DNA of 64,000 nt from Pseudoscleropodium purum (Eukaryota > Streptophyta > Bryopsida > Hypnales > Brachytheciaceae): assembly GCA_963969395.1 (NCBI GenBank), contig OZ017795.1:18953063-19017062 (forward strand), written 5' to 3'. The notes under the pieces were generated by a model that worked only from the letters and a program-made list of their open reading frames with translations, did not search any database and was not told the DNA's origin. Every line of letters starts with the position of its first letter. The stretch's first letter is position 1. Below are positions 1 to 11,993 of this stretch, one piece after another. A program made the translations under genes and the position numbers.

Positions 1-351
1 CAATAGGGTTGCAAAATGCGGATATCATTTTTATGGGCAATTTTGTTAAAATGGCGGTATTCTAGATGCCATTTGTGTGATGGCGGCTTATTCCAAATGC
101 CATTTGTACAGTGCTTTCTACCACATGGGGCCATGAAACATTGCTATATGTGCGCATGGAAGGTATAGGCATGCCGAACCACTCACAAAACCAACAGAAT
201 TCTCAACTCCGCTACCTTTTTTTTTCCATAAACAATCCTATTTTTGCTTGAGATTTTCAACCTTTCACCAAAATAGTTTCTTGCCATTTTACCAGAATAC
301 CACCATTTTAACGAAATTCCCTATTTTTATTCTATTAGCCAATAGGATTGC
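1..351. mobile_element. MITE-like inverted-repeat element cut by the window edge
   Basis: Bases 27-63 (ending ATGGCGGTATTCT) recur inverted at 294-331 (starting AGAATACCACCAT), with a few mismatches. The outer flanks both carry a CAATAGG-GTTGCAA-like or CAATAGGATTGCAAG-like stretch, so the element probably spans the first 350 bases and its left end may lie outside the window. No coding frame is seen. Class cannot be assigned. Confidence 0.45.
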
Positions 352-2700
352 AAGACTTGTAAATGCTTTTTAGTACATAAAAACACTGACAACATTATCT
401 TGAACGTGCAAAGCCATAGGATTTCAAATTGTGTTTATCCTTTCTAGTTGGAAAATCTGTATTTTTTTAATTTATAAATTTTTTTTGGAAGATTTGTATA
501 TCTTTAATAGTGTTTTAAAAAAAATTACTATGTTTTTTTGCAAATTTGTATATCTTTTGTATTGAATGTAATTTTAAATTTTTTTATACTAAGCACTTCA
601 AAATATTTTAAAATTAAAGCAGATGCACCCGAAAGTGCACCTTGTCTAAAATCACTATCATCACTCTATATACATCTTCAGAATCAATATATAAAATGGC
701 TCTCAAAATGTTTTATACACTAATAAAAATTGCCATTGGTAATAGAAAAATTAGAGATTTAAACAAAATTTGGATATGTTGTACTATAAATAACACAATT
801 GCATAAGATGAATTATTATTTGTTGAAATTTTATAATTTTTTTGAGGGTTTTGGAATGACTTATAAGAGACATAAGTATTTAGAGTGATATTTTAGACAA
901 TTATATTGCACTCAATGAAAAACTTTAATTATAAAAATTCTTACCAAAAAAATTCCAAATAGAATTCTCATTCCATTTTCTAAAGCATATTGAAAAAATT
1001 TCTTATATTAAGAGGTTTTTCACTAACAAATTTGATTAAATTCTTACAAAATCAAAAAAATATTTAAGAAATTTTGGAAAATTATTTTACATTAGCATAA
1101 ACTTGTACTTCAACCTATCCAAAAATTGTTGAAAAAATAATCTAATTTCTCATTTAAGCTTAATTAAAACAACTTTTGAAGTGTATGAATATATAAGAGA
1201 GCCGTTGTATGTGGAATAGTAGAAAAAACAATTTTAGAGCATCTACCAAAAAATTGTGATCTTTCATAATTTTTGCATAAAGTATCCAAATGTTGTGTTA
1301 TTTGGTGCATTGGGAACTCCCTTTCATTTGTTAATAAGAAAATATGAAAATTTGACCAATATAATAATAGTAACTAGATACAATAGTAAAAAATGGCGAT
1401 TTGGAAGGTAACCACTATACTTTTGTGTTCCATGTCATTGCTAATGAAAAACGTGAAAATGCAACTACATCTTTTCCCAACTATGTATATTGGTAAAACA
1501 TCAAAATGTTAGAGTCTTTGCCAAAATGTGAAGCCTCGCCAAAGTATATATATTCATGTCAATTTGAAAATATACATATAAATATACATGTATATTTCAT
1601 AATTATATCAACTTGGTATTTTACATATAAATTTTTAATAATTCTATTCTATCATCCTTAAATGCCTAGCCATCTATTTATTTAATGGTATACATAATCA
1701 AACTTCATTGAAGTCATTCACTTTTTGTAGTGTTGTTTTATTACTCTAAATTCTATAGCTAATTAGCTTCATGCATGTGTAAACCAATAAAAAAAGGAAA
1801 TAATTATAAAAAAAAATTGTTTCATTTTATAAATCATAATGCAATGATTCACCCAAAATTTTTGAGATCATAGTTCAAAGGTGATCTTAAAAAGATAGAA
1901 ATAAAATAAAGATTAATTATATTTTATATTCTATTAGTTATGTACAAAAAAATTAATGGATGTATAGATGCCAGTGAAGGTTCTTATTATGCTCTTATTA
2001 TAAATTTATTTTTATTATATTTATAATAAATTTTATAATAAGCCCTACAATTTAAGGACCTTCTTGTCCTCACACCTTTGCATAATAAAATGCCTTATTT
2101 TTCACTTATTATGTGTTTTATCTAATTATAGATAAACATTTTTTACACCCAAAATATATATTTTGAGAGCTCTCAATGTCTTCTTTTCTGTAGGATGTAT
2201 AACATCACAATCATAAGTGATTAAGTCATAGTATTTTGTAAAATAAGACATAATAAATCTCCTTATAATAAATGTGAGTTGCCACCCCAAGGAATATTGG
2301 TTACAAGAATGTTGACTTAGGATATGAGAAGAATTCATTAGTAGGGTTTCATCAGTAACATCATCATCAAGCATAAGATAGGAGGCTTGAACTCTACTCG
2401 GGCATTTTGAACCGCCTCTATAAATGGCATTGGAATGGATTGGAGGTGGTTCTGAAATTGACCTCTACAATTGTTGGAAAATTGAGAAAAAATATTATTC
2501 ATTATTGCAAGAGCCAATCAATCTTCTTGCTTTTCCCATTTCTCATTAGAAGTTGCAGTGAACACTTTATGAAAGACCTATGATCATAAATAAGGACCTA
2601 CAACACTTCTTGTTTGAAAATTCATAACTAAATCAGAAATAATCAAAAAATATGAAATAACTTGGATTAGATGCCAATTCCTCTTGTCTTTCAAGGAAAA
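352..2700. other. AT-rich intergenic DNA, no gene recognised
   Basis: Very AT-rich sequence with stop codons in all frames. Bases about 1230-1440 belong to a dispersed repeat that is also found at about 30960-31090 (same orientation) and 45700-45880 (inverted). Short frames on the minus strand at 2126-2374 have no recognisable motif and biased AT-rich composition. Confidence 0.5.
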
Positions 2701-2767
2701 TTTCCTGAAAAATATTTTGAAAAGTTTCACCTACCAAAAATTCAATTCCAGTGCTTAAGTGGTCAAC

Positions 2768-2998
2768 TTATGAGCCTCCTACCTTAATTGCCTCACAAAG
2801 CCAATCCTCTACTGTTTTGACATTTTTGGTGGAATCCTTCACTCTGATCAATATTATTTGCTCTTGTTCTCTTACAAAGCACTGTCTATCACTTGAATTT
2901 GGATGTTTTTGAAGTAAGGATGATTCAAGGGTTTTGTCATTGACAATTGAGCCCAAAAAGCCTTCAACGTCGGAGACTTCAGGAACATTAGTAATCAC
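2768..2998 (-). CDS. Unrecognised 76-codon open frame, doubtful
   Basis: The frame has a more protein-like composition than its surroundings (acidic and polar, ending EDWLCEAIKVGGS) and stops just before an inverted-repeat element at 3038. I recognise no domain, and no splice-linked exons were found nearby. It could be a leftover exon of a decayed gene or chance. No function is proposed. Confidence 0.15.
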   Translation of the reverse strand: MITNVPEVSDVEGFLGSIVNDKTLESSLLQKHPNSSDRQCFVREQEQIILIRVKDSTKNVKTVEDWLCEAIKVGGS

Positions 2999-3037
2999 AT
3001 CTTATGCTGCACTGGAGATGGTGGTGCACTAAGGTAG

Positions 3038-3438
3038 ATGGCTGTAAAAGCAACCCTCTCTTTGCAACCACCCCATAGGGTGGTTGTAAAATGGATGAGA
3101 GCTGATCTTTAAATGGACCACTGTTGCTCTTGAATGAATCAAGAAAAAATTATTTATTTTATTCCAAGAGCCAATCATTTCCTCCATGGTTCAAAAATCA
3201 CTTTAGAAGTTGTAGGGGGACAGATTTTGGGACACCTATGGTCACAAATAGGTACCTACTACAGAAATCTTTGAAAATTTATAACTAATTCAAAAATGCT
3301 TCAAAAAAATATGAAACCACTTGTGTTACGTTCAGCATCCATTTTCCTTTCTCTGAAAAATGAGCTAAAAATATTTCTGTTCATGCAAACCTATGAAAAA
3401 GGTGGATCAGCCCTTAAAGGGTCGCTTTTACAGCCATA
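3038..3438. mobile_element. MITE, family with ATGGCTGTAAAAGC ends
   Basis: Terminal inverted repeats: ATGGCTGTAAAAGCAACCCT at the left and AGGGTCGCTTTTACAGCCAT at the right, about 400 bp apart. The inside has no long frame. A solo end of the same family lies at about 6348-6375, where it cuts off a 5-phosphatase exon. Confidence 0.6.
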
Positions 3439-3559
3439 GCTATTTTCAATGTTTTAGAGATTAAGACTATAAATTCTTTTTAAAACATTCATCTTTATAA
3501 TAAATTCAACTTTCTTCAATAAATGATTTTATAGGTGATTCTTTAGGGTCCATGGGTCT

Positions 3560-3868
3560 TGTTTTCCCAAAGATGAAAATGGTTAAGAAGAAGCATCTTC
3601 AAAATAGAAAAAGCTTTTTTGTTTTTTTTACTTTTTTCTTGAAATAAAATTCCAAAGTATCTTTTTTCTTGTATTTTTCATCCTTCTTTTTTTGTACATA
3701 ACTTTTAGAGATAAAAATTTTTAGGCTTGAATTTTCACACGTACTATTTTGAATACTTTACAAATTATTGATATTTTTATTTCATTTAAAAAAAACTATT
3801 TGGAAAGTCACAATATTCTAGTACTAAGGCCATTTTGAGCTATAAATGATAAGGGTTTCATGCAACTA
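3560..3868 (-). mobile_element. Partial copy of the 700-bp TTGCAAGAAACAC MITE family
   Basis: This stretch is the reverse complement, with scattered changes, of 5034-5348 and reaches the element's terminal repeat at its right end (AAGGGTTTCATGCAAC). The other half of the element is missing. With the complete copy at 5034 it makes an inverted pair separated by about 1.15 kb of AT-rich DNA without genes. Confidence 0.6.
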
Positions 3869-5033
3869 CCCATAGAATTGAAGGTGTTTTAGAGAGGGAG
3901 CCTAAGTTTTTCAACAATCCTTTATTAGTTTCAAAGTTGCTAGAAGATTTCAATGGTTTGAAAATGTAGACTATTAATTTTCTTGTTAAACAAAGGTGTT
4001 TGTGGTTTTTGGATTGAATCCAAAGTCACCTCAAGACATGACGTGCATTACTTTATACAAGATTAAGGAGGTATCAAGGAAGTGCATTTCTGAAAGACAA
4101 CAAATATGGTACTCAATCCAAAGAGTAGAAGTGAGTTCTTCTAGCTTTGTGCAAAGATTTATAAGAAATGGATGTCATGAATGACAAGTTCATGATGTAG
4201 GTGGTGAAAGGATATCTTGATGAGCATATAATTTGAAGTTGATTGGGCTAGCATTACTACAATTGTGACCTTATTTGTTAGAAAATAAGTTTTTGAAATG
4301 TGAGCTACTATCCAATAGGGCTTTGCAATAGTAGCTCTTTTGCACTTGGTGTCACATGTGGTGTTAAGGTTGTCCAAATCCTAATCTATGACAATTGGTC
4401 TTTTACCACTAGAAAAATAAATATCCAAATCAATAAAAATTTGACATAAGGATGTTGGAAAAAATTGTTGTTTTGAACATGTTGTCTTTGACTATTGACA
4501 AAATTGTATTGGTTCATGCTATATTAGCTTTTACTTTACTTGTTGTATACTACATCATTTTACAAAATTCCATATGGATGTCACATGATAATTTAAGATG
4601 TTAATATAAAAAATGCATGTTGTAAATTTACATTCATGAAAGATATTTCAAATATACACAAAGGAAGATTTTAATTTATTTAACCCCTAAAGCACTCAAT
4701 TCAATTTTCGGTAATATAGCAATTTTTCTGTAGCTCATAGTGAGCTATTACGCACTCTTTCAAGGGTGGTTGATATAAATATCCTTTAAATGTAAGTCAT
4801 CAAAGCTATTATCTCAGACAAGTTAACCCAATCAAAGACTACAAATGGAATTTTTTCATTGAAATCTTCACAAAACATGTGCTTGATGAGTAGCTTTAAG
4901 GCACCACAATTTTTTTAACTTTTGACTACATGATTCAAAAGTTATTGCATGATATGTAATATATAATGCTCAATGGGCAACTCAAAAAAATTATTTTCTT
5001 AAGAAATAAAAATTTGAACTTGGTTTTGGGTAG
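3869..5033. other. AT-rich spacer between inverted MITE copies, no gene
   Basis: Open frames at 3996-4184 (plus) and 4159-4377 (minus) are short and show no known motif. Nothing else is supported here. Confidence 0.4.
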
Positions 5034-5731
5034 TTGTAAGAAACCCTTGTCATTTATGGCTCAAAATGGCCTTTGTACTAGAATACTACGACTTTCCAAA
5101 TAGTTTCTTTTAAATGAAATAAAATATTAATAATTTGTAAAGCATTAAAAATAGTATGTGTGAAAATTTAAGCTTAAAAAATTTTATCTTTAAAAGTTAT
5201 GCACAAAAAAAGGATGGAAAATGCAAGAAAATAGATACTTTAGGATTTTTTTTTACAAAAAAGTAAAAAATTTCAAAAAAATTAACCAAAAAAAGCTATT
5301 TCTTCTAACTTGAAGATGCTTCTTCTCAACCATTTTCATTTTTTGGGAAAAAATTGTGATCTCTACATGTGTGCAAAGGTAGTGCACTTTGAGCACATGT
5401 GGAAGTAAATGCTTAATTACTTTTAGGAAATCTCTCTATAAACTTGTATAACTTTAGTAGAAGTTTTTATATTTCAATTTTGACCTTCAAATTTCCATTT
5501 TTTGGTTAGAATAGTATTGTAAACCTTCTTAATGGCCAATTAGACATCCAATGTTTAAAAATATTAAACGAGTTTTAAAAAGATTGGAAAATTTTATTCA
5601 ATATTTACAACAACCATATGTACCTTCATTTCAAATTTCATAGAAAATGGACATATGATGCAAAAGTTATAATAAAAAAAATCACTTATTCAAAGTCAAG
5701 GGGACAAAAAAATGGACAAGTGTTTCTTGCA
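5034..5731 (+). mobile_element. Near-complete 700-bp MITE-like element (TTGCAAGAAACAC family)
   Basis: The element starts TTGTAAGAAACCCTTGTC and ends GACAAGTGTTTCTTGCA, which are imperfect inverted repeats of about 17 bases. The same sequence recurs complete and inverted at 43091-43791, as a right half at 14332-14718 and as a left half, inverted, at 3560-3868. It has no transposase frame, so it is a non-autonomous element. The longest internal frame (5618-5851) is a by-product. Confidence 0.7.
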
Positions 5732-6347
5732 CCAACCCCTATGTACTACTTGGTGGAGTACCCCTTCACCAAATTGGCCTCCATTATTATACAAACCAAA
5801 ACTAAATCTACAAATGTGAAAACCTTTGAAACTAATACAAGAAAAATCTAGTGCCCTTACAAACTAAAAACATTGTCTATCATCAAAATATTGGCCTGAA
5901 TTATACTACTACTAATAGTTTAATAATATAGAAAATGTATCATTTGCAACGATAAAAGCTTGACATTGAAGTGCTATATGAAGAAAAAAAAGATTTAAAA
6001 ATGATTGAACTCTTGAATCCTATTGCCACATATAAGGTGGGAGAGCTATTGCCTAACAAATCTAAATCCTAACACAACATGTTATACCTCCCAAGGTGCC
6101 ATTAGAATGTGAGCTAGCCAGCTAGATTATAAAAAAATCCACGCAAGTTAAAGAAAAGGAGTCAAAAAAGAAACCACAAGATGTTGATTATGGCTAATAT
6201 AAACTCAAGTACATCCTACACCATACATGGTGAGAAAAAGTTCATGAAAACAACAAACATTAGCAAAATGGATACAAAAAGTGTTGCACTTTTCAATTAG
6301 ACAAGCAATGTTTTGTCCTAAACTAAGAGTCTATTGAGCACCAATAA
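5732..6347. other. AT-rich DNA, no gene
   Basis: I see no coding frame, no long repeat and no RNA gene in this stretch. Confidence 0.4.
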
Positions 6348-6375
6348 AGGGTCGCTTTTACAGCCATCTACCTTA
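6348..6375. mobile_element. Solo MITE end truncating the 5-phosphatase exon
   Basis: The motif GGGTCGCTTTTACAGCCAT followed by CTACCTTA matches, inverted, the left end of the MITE at 3038. No partner repeat was found within 500 bp. It marks the point where recognisable 5-phosphatase coding sequence ends. Confidence 0.5.
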
Positions 6376-7208
6376 TTACTTCTATGAGAGCCCTCGTCAC
6401 ACTTCACCCTGGTGTTGAGAGCGTGCCGAATCAGACCACCCCATATGACAGACAGAATGTCATCTTTGACACACAACACATTGTTGGCATTGAGTGGCAC
6501 AATCTCCTGAAACCTGAAAATCCAATTAAAGTCAAATAACGATAAGAACCTACTCGCAACCTGAGGTCCTTAAAAGAAATAGACAGTAGGGGAGCCGACT
6601 CATTTCCAACCACTTAAGCAATTACGGACACGTGAAGTACAGATTTCCTCAATGCAGAAATTTTCCCTTACATAGAAATAGAGTTTAGAAGGAGTATGTC
6701 ATTTTCCAGAATTTTTTACCTCAAAATATAATTATTATGAATTTTTTAGCCAAACTATACTATATGACCTATATTAGTCATATAGGCTTTTCGATTTCCA
6801 ACCATAGGCTAGTTGCAAATCAACCAAGGGCTGATTGCAATATTGAGAGCCTCGCAACCAATCATCATGTGCCACAATTACTTTGAAAACCACGCCACAA
6901 CTTCACAGAAATGGAACAACCTATAGGTTGGAAATGGGGGGTGATCATAAATGGGTCGGCTCCTATATAGCAAAATATCATAATAGGAAACACATCTCAA
7001 CAACATCATATTGTTTATCTATTGGGGCCTAACCCCCAGCATGCAAATAAGTGTAGAACTCAATTAACCATCTCAAAAAAACAAAGTAACTAGCAGTACT
7101 CACCCAAGTACGTAAATGTCAGCACTATCAGAGAAGTCCAGAAACCCATCAAGGTTGATATTGTCTAAAGGAAGCAATCCTCCAACATTCCAAGTTCCAA
7201 CTGCAATT
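6376..7208 (-). pseudogene. Inositol polyphosphate 5-phosphatase fragment, two catalytic-domain exons
   Basis: Two consecutive exons of a plant inositol polyphosphate 5-phosphatase are readable on the minus strand. Exon 7104-7208 encodes RIAVGTWNVGGLLPL through SADIYVLG, containing the catalytic TWNVGG motif. After an intron with GTGAGT donor and TTTCAG acceptor, exon 6376-6513 resumes in phase with FQEIVPLNANNVL and runs to IRHALN. In the family the joined motif reads GFQEIVPLNAGNVLG. These enzymes remove the 5-phosphate of inositol phosphates and phosphoinositides. The intron (6514-7103) contains a MITE, a MITE end follows the second exon, and a CACTA MITE lies upstream. No N-terminal exons and no C-terminal catalytic motifs (WxGDLNYR, PAWCDRIL types) were found, so this is most likely a gene fragment. 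Remote exons cannot be excluded. Confidence 0.75.
6589..6963. mobile_element. MITE, GGAGCCGAC family, inside the 5-phosphatase intron
   Basis: Left end GGGGAGCCGACTCATTTCC and right end AAATGGGTCGGCTCC form terminal inverted repeats. TA dinucleotides flank both ends, which would fit a Tc1/mariner-type duplication, but the exact border is uncertain. Related copies: 8280-8512 (left part), 13487-13884, and possibly about 63355-63832. No coding capacity. Confidence 0.6.
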
Positions 7209-7534
7209 CTGTTACATTTGCAGGAATACAATGCTTTTAAAACGAAACTGTGAAAATATAAAGAAAATGCATATAACAACTCACAATAATTATCCAGAGA
7301 AACCTAAGACCACAAAATGTACCAGGCTACCAACATGCAAAGTTCCAATTAAATGAACATGAACTTGCTTATACTGGTCATTGACGCAAACTGCTCATAG
7401 AGAGTCTCTAAATGCACTCGCAGACATGGGCTATTATGTAAATCTGAAAGGAAGCAAAATATCAAACTTGATGAATTGCACCACCTTTTTTGTCTCCAAG
7501 TTGATCTTCACTCTATTGTTGGCTTTAATGAGAG

Positions 7535-7749
7535 CACTACAAGAAAAATGGGTGTTTTCAATGAGTTTTTAAATATAGTCTTAAACATAAGATTTTAAGT
7601 AATGACTTTTAAGGAATACTGAAATTTACTAGAAATACATGTGTTTTTGTAACATTTTGCTAAAAATCTCCTTAAAGGTCATTACTTAAAATCTTATGTC
7701 TAGGACTATACTTAAAAATTCACTTAAAACAACTCTTTCTCTTGTAAAG
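7535..7749. mobile_element. CACTA-superfamily MITE with GAG target duplication
   Basis: The 215-bp element begins CACTACAAGAAAAATGGG, the classical CACTA terminal motif, and ends CTCTTGTAAAG, a degraded reverse complement. It is directly flanked by GAG on both sides (7532-7534 and 7750-7752), the 3-bp duplication expected for CACTA elements. Its arms are long inverted repeats (about 7568-7618 against 7672-7722), so the whole element can fold back. Non-autonomous. Confidence 0.85.
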
Positions 7750-7752
7750 GAG

Positions 7753-8279
7753 GGTTAGGATATTTGTCACACAATGAATTTGTAAAGAAACAACGAGAAT
7801 GAATGTTTCCAGATTCATCGCGGGTTCCACCTAATATTCAAATACAAAAACCAAGAATCAACCAATTGCAAGAACTCTAGCAAGTCAAGCCATTTTTCAA
7901 TTGCATTTTTTCCGTTTTAAAACATTCATTCTTAAGCTATAAGCAAACACACAAAGGTTTAAGTACTTATGAAAAGCATTCATATTATTACTAAACTAGT
8001 AATCGGAAATAGGAATAATAACAATTAATTCCAATCTCTAGAAGTAAAAGGCTTGCAATTATTTGCATTAGAAGTAGCAATATTGTAAGGAAAATTAATA
8101 TTAGGCTTCAAAAAATGCAATAGAGGAATTTTGTCTACTTTTTGCTACTTCAAGCGAGGACTTTGACCAATGACCTTACCAAATTTGTCAACCAAGTATA
8201 TAAGTTTGATCCTCAAGAAAGATGTCACCACAAATTCTAGGATTTAGAACGTGTTGAAAAACATTCAAAACATTGCAAT
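7753..8279. other. AT-rich DNA, no gene
   Basis: No supported coding region or repeat structure was found here. Confidence 0.4.
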
Positions 8280-8512
8280 TATGGGAGCCAACCCATTTCC
8301 AACCAATTAAGCAATTATGGGTATGTGGAGTGAATGTATTTGGACTCTAAATTTTTTCCCTAATATAGAAATAGACATTGGAAAGGTAACATAATTTTTC
8401 AAAATTTTTTAACTTAAAATAAAATTATCATGAATTTTTTAGTTGTACTATACAGTACGACCTGTACCGGTCAATCCGGTCATATAGACTTCTCTATTTC
8501 CAACCACATCTT
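8280..8512. mobile_element. Partial MITE copy, GGAGCCGAC family
   Basis: Starts TATGGGAGCCAACCCATTTCC and follows the interior of the 6589 element (including the region with alternating purine-pyrimidine steps around GACCTGTACCGGTC) until CTATTTCCAACCACA. The right terminal repeat is absent. Confidence 0.55.
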
Positions 8513-9600
8513 CTACACAAAATAGATGATTCTCCAAGACTATAAGGTAACAAGGGCATAAATTGTTCACTTCAAGAGAAACAAGCCTATTTGGAGGAAT
8601 GTATTAAGTGAAATTATTATTTTTTAATTTTAGAGAATAAGAGAAATGAAGAAGGATGCTCACTTCATTTTCATTACATTTTTGTTAGTCAAAATAAATT
8701 AACAACAATTTTTGCCAATGTAAGGTCTATAGCCATGTATTTATGACCATAGGTTATAGTAATAATCAAAGCAAGCAATTGTTTAAATTGATGAAGGCAA
8801 TCCATATAACAATGAAAATGATACTCATATAGCTCTAAAAAGTCTAGAAAGTGTTCAATGGAAGGATTACATGATGCCATCCACATTGAAAACATGTGCG
8901 CAATGTGATCTACAAACTAACAACAATTAACTGTACATATGAGGTCACATTTTATTGAAGTGCAAAAAAAATACCAAATAAAACCTAAGGCTCTGTTTTG
9001 TAGGCTACAAAGTGTCTTAAAAAAACTCATTTGTAAATATGTCCAAACATTAATGTTTGCCTTTTCTACTACTTGGTACTGTAAAACCAAGCACAATCAA
9101 CTGTTGCCTCTAACAATTCCAATTTTTTTTCCTTTTTTAATATGGCCTGTACGATTTCAGACTCTTTTAGATGAGCGGTTTGTAAAGCTTGAATGATTTT
9201 CAAGCGTTCTCCTATAGTGATAAACTGTAGTACAAAAATTTGTTGTGAAAGTACAACTCATTCCGTGGTAGGTAGGAATAGTAATGTACACATGTTGTCA
9301 TACTGGAATTTGAATGCACAATCATAGGTGTCTATAATGAAGTAGTTTACTATTTAATTTTGATAGTTAGAAATCCATGTTGTCACTCATTTTCAAACTT
9401 GAATCTCCTCACACACAAGCTTTTATATCTGCCTCCAATGGCTACCTCATTGTCTCTCTTCGAGGGATTGTTGCATAGGCCACATACTTTGCATAGGGTA
9501 TACCATAGAAAATTGTTGGAATTGTACAACGTTAGGCATCATGGGCACTTGTGCCATGGATTGCATTGGGGTGACGCAATTTTGAAATAGATTACCGAAC
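8513..9600. other. Intergenic DNA next to the transposase remnant, no gene
   Basis: Small frames (8689-8895 minus, 8939-9196 plus, 9360-9590 plus) show no motif. The right part (from about 9350) has the base composition of the adjacent transposase remnant and may be its 3' flank. Confidence 0.35.
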
Positions 9601-9623
9601 ATGAAATGGGAGCCTTGAAGAAG

Positions 9624-11993
9624 CTACGATTGAGTGAGTGAATTGGATGAGTAAGTTGATTGAAAATGTTGTGTTGAGGTCAAAATCCCTTTTGTAGTCC
9701 CTATGAAGGCAAGGTTTTCTCCCATTGGTTGTACTACCCTTGTAGCACCCTTTTTCCATGGATTGTATTCCATTTGGGGGTCGTTGAGTGCACTACTTGC
9801 GTCAACCCCACAATCCATTGATTGTGCACCAATGCTTGGCGTCTTGGCGGATTTGTAAGTTTTGTGCTTTTTCTTGCAACCTTGTGCACATGATCCTCCA
9901 CCTCTGTCTTCTTCGTGTAGTCCTCCTCAACTTAACAATGGTGAGCTTCCCATTGTTGATGCCTTTGCTCCTTCTCTTTTAATCTTCTCTATTTTTCTTG
10001 ATGTTATTGAAACTACATTGTTTCTTTGTCTTGCATGTGCTGAAGATTCTCTTCTTGTATTTGCTCCACAATCCTCATGTATGCATCGAATGTAAGTAGT
10101 TTGGATTTTGGGAAATCGACCAAAGGATGATAAGTCTTTTTCTTAGGGTTTGAATACTCTATGATTGTAGGCAATTGGAGAAAGCGAGATAGGGATGGTA
10201 AGTTGCTATTAGGATTGGCATTGCTTGCATCTCCTGTGTTTTCTACTTCCGACGTGTCAATGCCAATGAAGTAGTGTGCGGTAGACAAGTTTGGAGGTAG
10301 GTTGAAGTCCTCTTCAAAGTCAACATCAACCAATTGAGGTATGTCTTGCATTTCCAAAGTATTTTCCAATATAGGTCCACCTCCTTCATCTATTGTAGTG
10401 TATATACCATCTTGTGCTTGGTTTGCTGTGGTGTATGTTTGGCTCGAGCCTAATTCAATGTCAATAGCAATTCTATTAAGGGGATAAATTCCTATAGAAC
10501 TAAAACCTTGCATTATATTATTGACAATCAATGCATGATGCAAGTTGAGGGACACCCATTGTGCTAGAGTTTGCTTTTGTACTGGCTAATTGAGGTGCCT
10601 TGAAACCCAATAATCATGTATTGTAAAAAATAGTCCTTGAATGGTCTGAAAACACAAATGTCAAGTGGTTGGAGAGCGTGCAATGTGTAAGACAGTAGTG
10701 TAACAATGTCAATTCATGCTTCTGTTGTTGTTCCTGCCATTTCAAGCATAACATGGCTAGTATGTCTTTCTATAGAAGACATATCATCAATTTCTGTAAT
10801 ACTTTGAATAAAGTGTAAAAACCATGCAAAGAACATGTCAACTATCATCCATTGGATGCATGGCCATTGTTGCATTAGGCTCATAGTGTAGTATAAAATC
10901 TTGGTAGGATTTTTTCCCTCTGAACATATAGAAGGATGGTGACCAAAATAGAAAGCCACTCTCTTTGATCCGGAATGTTTTTTTGTACGTGTTGTGCACC
11001 TTTTCGAGCAATGACTATCGCTCCACTATTTTGCCCTACTTGCACACCAATCTCATCAACATTCCAAACTCGATGTGCAAGATAGTTATAGGTGGCATAT
11101 AAGTTGCTTAAATTATCATAGAAGCTCTTTACATTTTCAGTGCATAGTTCCTTTGCTCTAGAAGAGGAAAGGTTCTCTGTCACCCTTAATGTTAGTTTGG
11201 GGTGTTAATATTTGAACCACCACATCCAACCATCACTTGGGATTCCATTCTTGAACGGTGTAACAAGACTCTTGGTAATTTTGTAGACTTTTATTTTCAA
11301 CATCATAGGATTGAGTCCTAGTCTTCCATTACACATGTTTAGGATGTATTGGACAAGTTGAGTCTCATCCTCTATAGTTAAGACACTATTAATCCCTCTC
11401 TTCTGTGATTTACGTACATTGTAACACCAATTTCTAAAAGTGGTATAAGGAATGTAATGCTTTAGAGCAACTTGCCTCATGCTTGTACTGTTCTCATGAT
11501 CACCTAAGGCTGCTCGCATTTGATCATCTGTCCAGAAGGAATTTTTTTTGGACTGGATGGAGCAACTTTGGTGTTGTTGTTGTGTTGGTAGGGATTGTGA
11601 GATAGTGACATTGAGAATTGTATTGTTGTTTTCAACAGGACTAGGTGATGCATCCAAGCTGCACATGCATTCTTTAGGGTTGGTGAAGGGTAACATTCCG
11701 CTTTCCTTGCTTCGTTGTCGTCGATCCACCGGTGAAGCAAATTTGGACCTCCGCTTCCGTTGTTGCACTCTTCCCTGACCATGTATAGAACTTCCGCCAC
11801 CAAAACTGTAAATTCTTTCATTTCTCCTACTTCTTCTCCCACCCAAAATATTTGGCCTACCTTCATGTTGCGATTGCAAAATTTGTAGCACTTCATAGTT
11901 TTCAACGTTTGATTGAATGGGAGAATGAGGTGTATTTGCATTACAATCAAACCTTGATTCATCATTGTCGTGGTCCTCTTTGCTACTAGTCAA
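9624..11993 (-). pseudogene. Decayed pogo/Tigger-like DDE transposase with CENP-B-type HTH
   Basis: The first frame (11993-11205) has a low-complexity N terminus and then a helix-turn-helix region (about residues 150-200: FWTDDQMRAAL to RQVALKHYIPYTTFRNW) typical of Psq/CENP-B transposases. An in-frame TAA at 11205 breaks the WWFKY-HPKLTLR junction. The DDE domain follows in pieces: VWNVDEIGVQVG in 10881-11183 and FYMFRGKK to EPNATMAMHP in another frame near 10880-10950. RHTSHVMLEMAG and LHALQPLDICVFRPFKDYF lie around 10640-10760, and GFSSIGIYPLN with a coiled tail in 10555-10013. At least one stop and several frameshifts make it inactive. These enzymes cut and paste their own DNA. Terminal repeats were not identified. 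Confidence 0.8.
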
